Below are positions 54,208 to 63,044 of a DNA stretch of 64,000 nucleotides, piece after piece; position 1 is the stretch's first letter; every line of letters starts with the position of its first letter. The stretch comes from an uncultured Maribacter sp. (GTDB lineage: Bacteria > Bacteroidota > Bacteroidia > Flavobacteriales > Flavobacteriaceae). The stretch covers positions 372,001-436,000 of the forward strand of contig NZ_CANMTX010000004.1 of NCBI RefSeq assembly GCF_947500985.1. Reading direction: 5' to 3'. The position numbers and the translations under genes were made by a program. Under the pieces are notes generated by a model that searched no databases, was not told the origin of the DNA, and was given only the letters and a program-made list of their open reading frames with translations.

Positions 54208-55482
54208 TTACTTTTCATTCTTATAAATGACTCCGTCTTTCATAACAAATTTTACATTCTCTAAAGTGGAGATATCATTTATGGGGTTGGCGTCTACGGC
54301 AATAATATCTGCCAGTAAACCTTCTTTTACTTCACCACGATCAGTAAGACCTAGCATTTCTGCACTATTGGTAGTAGCGGTTTTAATTGCTTCTTTAGTA
54401 CTCATGCCACAATCAATTAATGCTGCGAATTCAATGGCATTTTTACCATGAGGGATTATAGGGGTATCTGTACCAAAGGCAATTTTTACATCTGCTTTAA
54501 TAGCTTTTGTAAGGTTCTGTTTAGCAATAGGCATCACATAGTTTGCTTTGCCGGCCATAACGGGATCCATTTTGTCGATCATAGGCTCGATTATAGTCGC
54601 GAGCCCTCTCGTTGGTACTAGGTAAACACCATTTTCTTTCATTAACTGAATACCTTCATCATCAATAATAGATCCATGCTCAATAGAATACACACCAGCT
54701 TTAATAGCTTCTTTGATACCTTCGGTACCATGTGCGTGGGCAGCAACTTTTATATGATGTCTGGCAGCTTCATCTACAATGGTCTTCATTTCTTCATTAC
54801 TTAACTGTTGTGCGCCAATGGCATCTTCCATAGAAAGTACGCCTGCTGTAGCATGCATTTTAATGAATTTTGCTCCGTGCTTAATTTGATAGCGTACCGC
54901 TTCGATGGCATCATATTTTCCGTTGATGATTCCGTCATTTGGACCAACGGTTACTAAACCTTCAGCCAGCCCCAAAGAAATATCTCCGTGTCCGCCACTT
55001 ATAGAAATCATATGTCCCGATGGGATTATTCTAGGTGCGGCGATCATCCCTTTATCAGAAGCTTCAGAAACGGCAACATCAATAAGCTCAGGTGTAATGT
55101 GTAATTGCCCTATACTTCTTATGGTAGTGAAACCGGCCATTAATGTTTTTTCGGCATTGACCACAGCCCTTACAGTACCTTGACTAGCACTTTCTTTATA
55201 GATATAGTCCCAGCTGCCTCTAAAATCGCCATCTAAATGCACGTGCATATCCATAAGACCCGGTAATAGTATTTTACCCGATAGGTCTATGGTTTCTAAA
55301 CCTTCCGGCAATACCTTTGGATTAATAGATTTTATGGTTCCGTTTTCGATAAGCAGATTAGCCGGAGAAATTAATTTTCCGGTTCTGACATCTAAGTACG
55401 AATCTGCTTTAATCAGTTTTGATTGTGCAATAGCTGATAATGTCGCTGTTAAAAGGAGAAGGAGAGATAAAAATTGTTTCAT
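54208..55482 (-). CDS. Secreted metal-dependent amidohydrolase
   Basis: A 424-residue imidazolonepropionase-like amidohydrolase with a signal peptide (cleavage after LSAIAQ, about residue 20). Metal-site motifs: MHVHLDG (HxH) near residue 79, a Lys in KFIKMHATAG, AAHAHGTEG, IEHGSIID and FGTDTPI (the Asp of the final strand). Members are exopeptidases or prolidases acting on dipeptides or N-acyl substrates; the substrate here is not known. It lies between the broken serine hydrolase and a Tricorn-type protease on the same strand, which fits extracytoplasmic peptide breakdown. Confidence 0.9.
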   Translation of the reverse strand: MKQFLSLLLLLTATLSAIAQSKLIKADSYLDVRTGKLISPANLLIENGTIKSINPKVLPEGLETIDLSGKILLPGLMDMHVHLDGDFRGSWDYIYKESASQGTVRAVVNAEKTLMAGFTTIRSIGQLHITPELIDVAVSEASDKGMIAAPRIIPSGHMISISGGHGDISLGLAEGLVTVGPNDGIINGKYDAIEAVRYQIKHGAKFIKMHATAGVLSMEDAIGAQQLSNEEMKTIVDEAARHHIKVAAHAHGTEGIKEAIKAGVYSIEHGSIIDDEGIQLMKENGVYLVPTRGLATIIEPMIDKMDPVMAGKANYVMPIAKQNLTKAIKADVKIAFGTDTPIIPHGKNAIEFAALIDCGMSTKEAIKTATTNSAEMLGLTDRGEVKEGLLADIIAVDANPINDISTLENVKFVMKDGVIYKNEK

Positions 55483-55575
55483 ATAGAGTTTGGTTTAAAT
55501 GGTACTTATTAAGGTGGTTTATATTACTTGGTTATACCCCTTTTTTGAATATTTGATTTTGTCTCAGGTCGTATT

Positions 55576-58500
55576 TTAGTTATTTGTTTTTTTATTATTC
55601 TCAAAGGATTTATCTGGGTATGCCGGTGGAGCTGGAACTTCTCTTGGGTCTTCTTTTATGAGCTTTTTAAGATGGTTTATTGCGGCATCTAGTTGTGCAT
55701 CTTCGCCTTTGAACGTTGCATGTGGCAGGTTATCTACTTCAATATCTGGTTCGAATCCTCGACCTTCGATCAACCACTCTCCGTTATCACCATATACGCC
55801 CATCATTGGTGCTCTTGCGAGTCCGTTGTCGCTTAGTCTATTACCGCTATGTAACCAGATTTCACCACCCCAAGTTCGGGTACCAATAGTCGTACCTAGT
55901 TTTAATTTTTTAAAACCATCGGCGAAAGCTTCGCCATCAGAATAGGTGTTTTCATTGACCAGAACCACAATATGACCTCTAAAGGCATATGGCATATTCC
56001 AATAAGATTCTCCGGATCTTGCTTTCCAATACATCCAAGCTTTTCTAAGCAATTTTTCTAGAATAAAACTGTCTATATTTCCTCCAAAATTATAACGTAC
56101 ATCTACAATAAGACCGCCTTTATTGAAAACAGGATAAAACTCTCGATAAAATTGATTGATATCATTACTGCCCATAGCTCTTAAATGGAGGTAACCAATT
56201 TCGTTTTCGCTCTTTTTTTCAACATCTAGGCGATTACCATATTCCCAATCGCTATAGCGAAGGTTGTATTCATTGGCTATAGGTTTAACTATGATATCTC
56301 TAGATGAGGTGCCTCTTAATAATGTTAACCGTACTTGTTTACCTGCTTCATTTCGTATCAGTTCGCCTATATCAACTGCGTTCAGTACATCTTTACCATT
56401 AACTTTTGTAATGATATCGCCGTTACGCACATCTAAATAGGGATCGTCTAATGGAGACTTGTTGTCTGGGTAGTCTGGATCAACTTTGTAAATATGTTCT
56501 ATTTTAAACCCTTTCTTGTTCTCATCTCTACTGAATACGGCACCCAAACTAGCAACGGCAATTTTTTTATCGTCTTCTCTTTCATCACCGCCCCTTACAC
56601 TTGTGTGCAGTGCAGAAAGTTCACCTACAAATCTACCGATAAGGTCAGAAAGTTCGCTACGTGTGGTAATCCTATCAACAAGAGGTAGGTATTTTGCATG
56701 CATGGCATCCCAATCTACCCCGTGCATATTTTTGTCGTAGAAATAATCGCGCTCCATACGCCATGCATCCGTAAAGATCTGTTTCCAATCTTCTTTGGGC
56801 GTTATCGGGAATTTCCAATCGGTCAAATTTATTTTACTTTTTGATAGGTCTTTTACTTCAGATGTCCCTGCCTCAATGATATGATAATCCTTTCCTTTGT
56901 TTAGAAGAATTTTTTCACCGTTACCAACAAGTTCAAATCCTTCAATATCGCTGACCATAGTTTTTAAGCTTACCTCTTTATTGTCTATTTTAATAAACGA
57001 TAAATGATTCTTGGTCTTTACGCCCGTAGTGCTAGACATGAGATATAAAGCCGATTTACTTACTTCAAGCCCATAATAGTTGCCAGGGCTTACCGGTACT
57101 TCAACGATTCTATTCTGAATACCATTTTGATCGATAGTTACGGTTACTTTATCTTCTTTATCCTCTTTCTTGCCTTTATCCTTTTTATCCGTTTCACCTG
57201 ACTTATCTTCTTTTTTAGCATCACTACTAAGTTCATCATCTTCTCTAAAAGGCGAACGAGTACCTTTCTTCAACGCCACGTGGTATACCTTTTCGCTAGC
57301 GTCAAAATAAGGTTCTGGTTGTCTAGGTCCCCATGGGCTGCCTACCAAAGTAGTGAAGCTTCTATCAGAAAGGAAATATATAAACTTACCATCTGGACTC
57401 CATTTTGGATTAAAGCTATTGGCCCTATCGGTAGTAAGGTCGAAAAGAGCGCCGGTGTCGACATTATAAACTTTAATCTGCGCCATGGTATTTGAAGCCA
57501 TTTGTACAAAAGCCAACCATTTATTATCTGGCGACCATGAAAAATTACCAATGCCTTCTTGGTTCGTAGAAATCTTTTTACTGACCCCATTGGCAATGTT
57601 GAGTACGTACATATTATTTTCAAGGTCATTATAGGCAATCCATTTACCATCTGATGAAGGGCTGCCACCATATCTAAGTACCTTACCATTACTAGTAATA
57701 CTCTTTTCTGAACCTTGACCGTTAGAAGGCATGCTCACAAATTCAAATTCACCAGATTCATCAGAAAGGGTGTAGATATTTGACCCATCATGAGAAAAAA
57801 CCGCATCTCTAAACCTAACGTCAGCCTTGTCGGTAAATGAAACAAAACGACCTGATTTTACCGGAGCGACAAAAACCCTACCTCTAGCAGTGATAACGAT
57901 ATGTTCGCCCGAAGGATCTGCATGCACCGAAGTAATATATTTTGACGGATTGTCATCCCATTTTTCTCTTAGTTGATCAAGGTCTGAGACTAATTTAATA
58001 TCGATTTTTTTACTCTCATTAGTAGCTAAGTCATAATGCCATAGATCGGCGGCCATTTGATAAACAATGTTACCGTTAGATATACTCGCGGAACGTACAT
58101 CGAAATCTTTATGTGTTGTATGTTGTTTAAGATCCTCTCCGTTTTCGGTCATAGACCAAATATTCATCATGCCATCTCGATCAGTAATGAAATAGACCCT
58201 ATCTGAAAACCACATGGGGTGATGACTTCCACCAAGGTGATTTTTGGTCAACTTAACGGCTTCGTCCGCTCCTTTTGTAAATTTCCATATTTGTCTTGCT
58301 GTACCCCCTTGGTATCTTTTGGTTACATTTCTATGGTAAGCCGGTCTTACGAAATACACCGTATTTCCGGTAGCGTCATAAGAAGCTTCACTAGCTTGTG
58401 AAAGAGGAATTCTGGTTTTTTGCTTAGATATGGGGTCAATTGTTACGATTTGGTTATCGGGAACCTTAGAAAATGCCCGTGTATTGTAAATTATTTGGTT

Positions 58501-58875
58501 GTCGGGTGTCCAGCCATTGATGACAGATGCGTCTCTTTCAAAGGTCCACCTAGTTGGTAATCCTCCGTCAATAGGCATAGTGTAGACTTCCATGGGGCCT
58601 TCATAACTTGCGGAAAAGGCAATTGTTTTTCCGTCAGGTGAAATGGAAGAGAAGTTTTCTTCTTCGGCGTGTGTAGTTAGTCGTTGAGCCAAGCCCCCTT
58701 GTAAAGATATTTTCCATAGATCACCTTCAGCAGTAAATACAATAGTATTATTATGGATAGTGGGATTTTGATAGTACCCTTCAAAACCTTGTGCAGATGA
58801 AGATAAGTACGAAAAGAGGGTGCAAAAAAGTAGTAAGGTGGGTTTAAAAAAACGAAGAACGGATACTTTAGTCAT
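55576..58875 (-). CDS. Tricorn-type protease (S41 family)
   Basis: A 1099-residue secreted peptidase. Signal peptide (cleavage after SSSAQG, about residue 30); two beta-propellers made of WD40-like PD40 repeats (about 35-330 and 330-560, for example ISPDGKTIAFSASYEG, WSPDNKWLAFV, WSPDGKFIYFLSD); a charged Lys/Glu linker (about 560-600); C1 domain; PDZ domain (about 800-880, with DPYLDVRNGDIITKVNGKDV); and C2 catalytic domain. His757 (SALHTSVRGG) and Ser979 (ENTYSDGEAF) are the catalytic candidates. The layout matches Tricorn homologues of Bacteroidetes, which have a signal peptide unlike archaeal ones. Confidence 0.92.
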   Translation of the reverse strand: MTKVSVLRFFKPTLLLFCTLFSYLSSSAQGFEGYYQNPTIHNNTIVFTAEGDLWKISLQGGLAQRLTTHAEEENFSSISPDGKTIAFSASYEGPMEVYTMPIDGGLPTRWTFERDASVINGWTPDNQIIYNTRAFSKVPDNQIVTIDPISKQKTRIPLSQASEASYDATGNTVYFVRPAYHRNVTKRYQGGTARQIWKFTKGADEAVKLTKNHLGGSHHPMWFSDRVYFITDRDGMMNIWSMTENGEDLKQHTTHKDFDVRSASISNGNIVYQMAADLWHYDLATNESKKIDIKLVSDLDQLREKWDDNPSKYITSVHADPSGEHIVITARGRVFVAPVKSGRFVSFTDKADVRFRDAVFSHDGSNIYTLSDESGEFEFVSMPSNGQGSEKSITSNGKVLRYGGSPSSDGKWIAYNDLENNMYVLNIANGVSKKISTNQEGIGNFSWSPDNKWLAFVQMASNTMAQIKVYNVDTGALFDLTTDRANSFNPKWSPDGKFIYFLSDRSFTTLVGSPWGPRQPEPYFDASEKVYHVALKKGTRSPFREDDELSSDAKKEDKSGETDKKDKGKKEDKEDKVTVTIDQNGIQNRIVEVPVSPGNYYGLEVSKSALYLMSSTTGVKTKNHLSFIKIDNKEVSLKTMVSDIEGFELVGNGEKILLNKGKDYHIIEAGTSEVKDLSKSKINLTDWKFPITPKEDWKQIFTDAWRMERDYFYDKNMHGVDWDAMHAKYLPLVDRITTRSELSDLIGRFVGELSALHTSVRGGDEREDDKKIAVASLGAVFSRDENKKGFKIEHIYKVDPDYPDNKSPLDDPYLDVRNGDIITKVNGKDVLNAVDIGELIRNEAGKQVRLTLLRGTSSRDIIVKPIANEYNLRYSDWEYGNRLDVEKKSENEIGYLHLRAMGSNDINQFYREFYPVFNKGGLIVDVRYNFGGNIDSFILEKLLRKAWMYWKARSGESYWNMPYAFRGHIVVLVNENTYSDGEAFADGFKKLKLGTTIGTRTWGGEIWLHSGNRLSDNGLARAPMMGVYGDNGEWLIEGRGFEPDIEVDNLPHATFKGEDAQLDAAINHLKKLIKEDPREVPAPPAYPDKSFENNKKTNN

Positions 58876-59012
58876 AGGTTTTATTTTTGATTGATAGCCA
58901 AATTTTATTTACTTAAAATGAAGTTATACATGCTGACCAATAAGTATATTCTGATATAACAGATTTATAAATAGTAGTGCAAATAAGGTATTCAATTTGT
59001 CGATGCTTAAGC

Positions 59013-59160
59013 GGTAGGGGAGTAGACTTTTGCTTGTTCTACTGCAAGATAAATAAGTTTGAGAGACAATAACTTACGTAAAAAGTTTTTTTTCAGGCAG
59101 ACTTAACTTCATGTTTTCGAATATGCTATTGTCCACCCCTACTCCAAATTGGGTCTTTGT
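59013..59160 (+). repeat. Dispersed repeat, copy B
   Basis: Begins GGTAGGGGAGTAGACTTTTG and contains TGCAAGATAAATAAGTTT and CTTACG in the same order as copy A at 51559. In the about 445-bp gap 58876-59320 I see only this repeat, the inverted element and the terminator. Confidence 0.55.
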
Positions 59161-59230
59161 GCTATTTGATGTTGTTGTTTTCAATAATTGTCACTATCTG
59201 TTCCCCTTCTTGGAGGGGCTAGGGGTGGGT
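59133..59230. repeat. MITE-like element with inverted ends
   Basis: CCACCCCTA (59133-59141) and TAGGGGTGG (59220-59228) are inverted ends about 80 nt apart. Next to the right end CCCCTTC/GGAGGGG forms a hairpin. The right part is the reverse complement of the GC-rich tail of copy A (CACCCACCCCTTAACCCCCTCCC...). Confidence 0.5.
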
Positions 59231-59257
59231 TCTTGATGGTTACGGTGTTTATCAAAA

Positions 59258-59297
59258 CCAAAAAATCCGCTTTAAAGAAATGTCTTTAAAGCGGATT
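59258..59297 (-). terminator. Terminator of the PepSY-TM gene
   Basis: A perfect 14-bp stem (AATCCGCTTTAAAG / CTTTAAAGCGGATT) with a 6-nt loop. On the minus strand it is followed by six T residues, 24 nt after the stop. Confidence 0.85.
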
Positions 59298-59320
59298 AAA
59301 TATCAATTTATCTTATGCTA

Positions 59321-59833
59321 TTACACAAACAGCAAAATAATGGTCAGAACGATACCACCAAGTGAAAAGTATAGTCCTTTTTTAAATACAGTAGTTTTAG
59401 GCATGAACATCCAAAAAGAGGAGACTACGAAGAATAATAGTGAAAGTCCGAAAAATATGTTCAAAAAATATACGGGGCTATTTGTAGTTGCCTTATGAAG
59501 GTGTTCCATCTTATCTAAAATAAAAGGAAGCTCCATTTTTTTAATGGTAGCCATACCTGTTACTGTATTGTATTCACCTTGCTTAAAGTAAACAACATCA
59601 CCTTCAGTCTTTTGAGGTTTCAATCCGCCTTTAATTCGTAACGCACCACTAAGCTCAGCGGTTTTTAAATTTGGTTTTAGTTGTTGCTCTATGATCTTCT
59701 CACTTTTTAGAAAATCAGTATTTCTATAGATCATTATGATTCCGCTAATGGAGTACATCGCCATGATACCGGCTAAAAAGAAGCCTAAATATCTGTGAAT
59801 AATTCTCATGCGTAAACTTGTGGTCATTTTCAT
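59321..59833 (-). CDS. PepSY-associated membrane protein
   Basis: A 170-residue inner-membrane protein with an N-terminal helix (RIIHRYLGFFLAGIMAMYSISGIIMIYR, about 9-37), a periplasmic domain of about 80 residues, and two C-terminal helices (about 121-142 and 149-169). The HRYLGFFLAGIM start and HLHKATTNSPVYFLNIFFGLSLLFFVVSSFWM C-terminal half are typical of the PepSY-associated TM family. The family is found with iron or peptide uptake systems; no partner is adjacent here. Confidence 0.82.
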   Translation of the reverse strand: MKMTTSLRMRIIHRYLGFFLAGIMAMYSISGIIMIYRNTDFLKSEKIIEQQLKPNLKTAELSGALRIKGGLKPQKTEGDVVYFKQGEYNTVTGMATIKKMELPFILDKMEHLHKATTNSPVYFLNIFFGLSLLFFVVSSFWMFMPKTTVFKKGLYFSLGGIVLTIILLFV

Positions 59834-59940
59834 TTTGTACTTTTTAAAGTTGGTGTTAAGTGTGCAAAAATAAGCACATAATTTAATAAGTGATTAAGAC
59901 AGCAATTGTTATGAAAGGTTTAATGAGAAAGTACTTAAAA

Positions 59941-59973
59941 AAGAAAACCCCAAAGAGAAAAATCTCTTCGGGG
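59941..59973 (-). terminator. Terminator of the sugar isomerase-like gene
   Basis: CCCCAAAGAGA pairs with TCTCTTCGGGG (one mismatch) over a 4-nt loop. The minus strand continues into TTTTCTTTT. It lies 27 nt past the stop. Confidence 0.78.
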
Positions 59974-59999
59974 CCATCTCCGTTGTTTGATAATAGTAA

Positions 60000-60878
60000 T
60001 TATTTAAAACCTATCTCCTTTATACCTTTATGACTAATTTTAATAGCCTCTAATGGTTTTAATCCGTCGAAAGTCATATCCTGTTCAACCATATAGTATT
60101 TCATACCAGAAAGCTCTTTATTGGCTAAGATATTTTGAAAGCCTATAGAACCTGTACCCACTGGTGCAAATCTACCTTGCTCATCCATATCTTTTACATG
60201 CCATATTTTAAAACGACCTGGATATTTGTTGAAGTAAGCAATAGGGTTGGCGCCTGCTTTGGTTACCCAATATAAATCCATCTGAAAGTTCAATAACTTA
60301 GGATCTATATTTTCTAATAAGTAGTCTATTGTAACAATACCCGCAGCATTTTTCTTGAATTCAAAATCGTGATTATGGTACAATAGTTTTAATCCTGCTT
60401 TATTGGCTTTTTCACCCAAAGTGGTTAGAATTTTAGCTAAATCTTCTACAGTACCAGTCATGCCCATTGTTCTATCTTCTTCGTTGAAAGTGAACATACC
60501 CATTGGCGGAATAGGAACTACAAAATACTTGAAGCCTGCAGACTTGGCATCAGCCATCATCTTATCGGCATTGTCAATAGTAACTGCACTTTGGTGTGTG
60601 CTAATTGGTTTCAGCTTCAAAGATTTTAAAAGGCTTTTAAAATCAGATGGAGTCATACCATAATATTTTCCATCAGCATAACCGGCAGCTTCAATATTTT
60701 TATAACCGGCATCAGATACAGCTTGCAAAGTTGCCTTCGCATCGGTACCCATATCGTCCCTAACAGTGTAAAGAGCAAGACCGCCAAATTTCTTTTGAGC
60801 GTATGTTGTTAATGTGCTGAACATAAGAGCTGCGAGAACGGTACATTTTAAAAAGTTGCTTAGTGTTGATTTGTTCAT
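60000..60878 (-). CDS. Exported xylose-isomerase-like TIM-barrel protein
   Basis: A 292-residue protein with a signal peptide (cleavage after TTYAQK, about residue 28) and an AP endonuclease family 2 / sugar phosphate isomerase-epimerase barrel. Typical strands are FGGLALYTVRDDM, GYKNIEAAGY, PISTHQS, YFVVPIPPMG, KLLYHNHDFEF (metal-type His/Glu), LNFQMDLYWVTKAG (Asp in the metal site) and IWHVKDMD. Such secreted forms occur with polysaccharide-degradation genes in Bacteroidetes, but the substrate is unknown. The Nudix-type regulator lies 30 nt upstream on the same strand. Confidence 0.85.
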   Translation of the reverse strand: MNKSTLSNFLKCTVLAALMFSTLTTYAQKKFGGLALYTVRDDMGTDAKATLQAVSDAGYKNIEAAGYADGKYYGMTPSDFKSLLKSLKLKPISTHQSAVTIDNADKMMADAKSAGFKYFVVPIPPMGMFTFNEEDRTMGMTGTVEDLAKILTTLGEKANKAGLKLLYHNHDFEFKKNAAGIVTIDYLLENIDPKLLNFQMDLYWVTKAGANPIAYFNKYPGRFKIWHVKDMDEQGRFAPVGTGSIGFQNILANKELSGMKYYMVEQDMTFDGLKPLEAIKISHKGIKEIGFK

Positions 60879-60908
60879 TATTATAATTATTAGTTTAAGT
60901 ATTTAATT

Positions 60909-61607
60909 TTATTTAAAACTGTATAGGTATGGAGCTTTGTGAGCTTTGCCTTCAAAAAGCTTTTCATGCCGTTGTAATATATCTAGAGATAACATTTTAC
61001 GTTGAAAACTAGTGCGTCTTAGTGTCTGGTCTAAAATGGCCTCAAAAACTTGTTGTAACTGCTTCATAGTAAATTTTATAGGTAGTAGATTCATTCCAAT
61101 AATCTTCTCGCTTATATTATTGCGAAGTACTTCAAGAGCTTTGTTTACAATCTCATTATGATCCATCATTAATTTAGGTACACTATCGATGTCGTACCAA
61201 TCAATACTATCTGAAAGATGATCTGGCTTTGGGTTAACATCTTCGTAGTTGATGAGTGCATAATGGCCTACGGTAATAAAGCGGTCCATCATCCATTCAT
61301 TTTTTTCTAAATTTTTGTCATTTGCAACTAAAATACGATGCATAGCAGCAGGGTCAGATCTTTCTGGTTTTCCGAAAACTTGAAATTGATCTAAGAACAC
61401 ATTTTTTATTCCGGTACGTTCTTCTACCCCTTTATTTACTGCATCTTGTAGGCTTTGATTTTTTTTAATAAATCCTCCTGGAAGTGCAAATAAACCAGTG
61501 TTGTGGTATTCTAGAATAAGAATTTTTAAGTTGATACCATTAAACCCAAAAATGACACAATCATAAGAAAGGTTGGGAATGAATTTCTTATTTTTGATAC
61601 CTTTCAT
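60909..61607 (-). CDS. Nudix-type transcriptional regulator (NrtR/AraR-like)
   Basis: A 232-residue protein with an N-terminal Nudix domain (about 10-140: VIFGFNG, LFALPGGFIKKNQSLQDA) and a C-terminal winged helix (about 155-215: LPIKFTMKQLQQVFEAILDQTLRRTSFQRKML). The Nudix box is degraded: the catalytic REUXEE stretch reads KGVEERTGI, with Arg to Lys and the first Glu to Gly. The Nudix domain therefore probably senses a ligand instead of hydrolysing one, as in other NrtR-like regulators. The next gene on the strand is the sugar isomerase-like protein, 30 nt away, a likely target. Confidence 0.87.
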   Translation of the reverse strand: MKGIKNKKFIPNLSYDCVIFGFNGINLKILILEYHNTGLFALPGGFIKKNQSLQDAVNKGVEERTGIKNVFLDQFQVFGKPERSDPAAMHRILVANDKNLEKNEWMMDRFITVGHYALINYEDVNPKPDHLSDSIDWYDIDSVPKLMMDHNEIVNKALEVLRNNISEKIIGMNLLPIKFTMKQLQQVFEAILDQTLRRTSFQRKMLSLDILQRHEKLFEGKAHKAPYLYSFK

Positions 61608-61700
61608 TAGTGAATTTGATAAGTTTCAGTTGTCTTTATCAAATAAAGCACAAAAAAACATGTAATCAAAGAATTATTGTCATAAAGTGAGACAATAGAA

Positions 61701-61751
61701 TTTGACTATTCCAAAGTAAACTTATAATTACTTAAAATGGAATAGTCCAAA
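61701..61751. promoter_or_regulatory. Candidate operator: imperfect 13-bp inverted repeat
   Basis: TTTGACTATTCCA (61701-61713) and TGGAATAGTCCAAA (61738-61751, one extra C) are inverted copies 24 nt apart. They lie 94-144 nt upstream of the Nudix-type regulator gene, a plausible autoregulatory site. The 61608-61845 gap holds nothing else. Confidence 0.4.
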
Positions 61752-61845
61752 AACTATTTTTTCATCTAATGGAAAGAATGTTGTGCGATTATAAAGGTCT
61801 TTAAAATACCTTTTTCGCACTCAGGTGTGTAGTATTTATGATATG

Positions 61846-62667
61846 CTATTCTATAGAATTCACCTTTTCCTTACCCAGTTCAACTGCACGCTCAAATGCT
61901 GCGAAAGCTGCTTCTTTTATAAGTTCACCTACATTATTATTTTCCATAGAATCTAGTGCTGCACGGGTAGTACCACCTTTACTGGCAACCTTATCCATCC
62001 AAGAATTAGGGGAAAGCTCATTTTGATTAAAAAGTTCAATAGCACCTGTAAATGTCTGTGCTACCAATACTTTAGATACATTTGGTGTAAAGCCCATTTT
62101 TAGGGCAGCTTCCATCATGCTTTGCATAAAGTAAAATACATAAGCCGGACCGCTACCAGATATACCGGTAGAAGCGTCAATGAAGTTTTCATTGCTTATT
62201 TGAATAGATTTACCCGTAGTGTCTAACAAACTTTCAATCGTTAACAATTCAATACGCGTTACTTCTTTAGAAGCTACGAATGACGTTAGTCCTCTACCAA
62301 TTGATGCAGGTAGATTAGGCATAGCGCGTACTATTTTTGTGAGTCCCGTTAAATTCTGAATAGTATCGATAGTAACACCGGCCATAATAGAAATTACAAT
62401 TTGACCAGGTTTTACAAGCGGATTCAGTTTTAAGAAAACACTTTCTGCGTGATATGGTTTTACCGCGATATAAATAATATCTGCCTGTGGTGCACAATTT
62501 TTTAAATCATCAAAAGCATCAAATTGCGGATTTTCGCGTAGTTCTTCTAACTTCTCTTCAGAAGTATCGAGCACCATGATATTTCTCTTTTTAAGTAATT
62601 TTGATTTCGACATGCCCTCTGCATAAGTCAATCCCATATTGCCGGCTCCTATTACTAGTATTTTCAT
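61846..62667 (-). CDS. proC: Pyrroline-5-carboxylate reductase
   Basis: A 273-residue NAD(P)H-dependent enzyme for the last step of proline synthesis. The Rossmann N-terminus is ILVIGAGNMGLTYAEGM. Family motifs follow: VKPYHAESV, SIMAGVTIDTIQNLT, IVRAMPNLPASIGRG, and the C-terminal ISGSGPAYVFYFMQSMMEAALKMGF and ASKGGTTRAALDSME. Its length is normal. It is a housekeeping gene with no obvious operon partner. A small basic frame (62710) lies 43 nt upstream on the same strand. Confidence 0.96.
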   Translation of the reverse strand: MKILVIGAGNMGLTYAEGMSKSKLLKKRNIMVLDTSEEKLEELRENPQFDAFDDLKNCAPQADIIYIAVKPYHAESVFLKLNPLVKPGQIVISIMAGVTIDTIQNLTGLTKIVRAMPNLPASIGRGLTSFVASKEVTRIELLTIESLLDTTGKSIQISNENFIDASTGISGSGPAYVFYFMQSMMEAALKMGFTPNVSKVLVAQTFTGAIELFNQNELSPNSWMDKVASKGGTTRAALDSMENNNVGELIKEAAFAAFERAVELGKEKVNSIE

Positions 62668-62709
62668 GAATTCAATTTTAATTATTGGATAATATGTATG
62701 ATTGTCTAA

Positions 62710-62901
62710 TTAGATAAATAGTATTTTTTCAATAGCGTTATTCTTACGCCTGTAATAAATTTGTCTGTAGGTGTGCAGGGTTTTTATGGGGATACCTAAA
62801 AAGTATTTCGTGATTGATGTCACCTTTGACTTTTTGAGTCCGTTACGTGTTCTGTATAATTCTTTGGTATTGCTTTCTCTTTTAATGTAAATAAGTTTCA
62901 T
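62710..62901 (-). CDS. Small basic hypothetical protein
   Basis: A 63-residue Lys/Arg/Tyr-rich frame (MKLIYIKRESNTKELYRTRN...) ending at 62710. The start is the ATG at 62901; an upstream ATG at 62943 gives a less coherent leader. It lies between proC and the sigma factor gene. The text KYFLGIPIKTLHTYRQIYY looks protein-like, but I recognise no family. It may be a real small gene or chance. Confidence 0.45.
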   Translation of the reverse strand: MKLIYIKRESNTKELYRTRNGLKKSKVTSITKYFLGIPIKTLHTYRQIYYRRKNNAIEKILFI

Positions 62902-63044
62902 GTAATGGTATTTAAAACAGTAACATAACAAATGCATTACCAACTCCTAATTAGAGCTGTTAAGCTAATGTTATACTATTATATGTGGTTAAAATGAATG
63001 TTGGAAAATATTTTTCCTAGTGATGATAAATACTGATTTAATAA

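Noticed and set aside
59258-59297. Attachment site or regulatory palindrome
   Set aside because: A perfect stem followed by T residues on the minus strand right after a gene is explained by a terminator.
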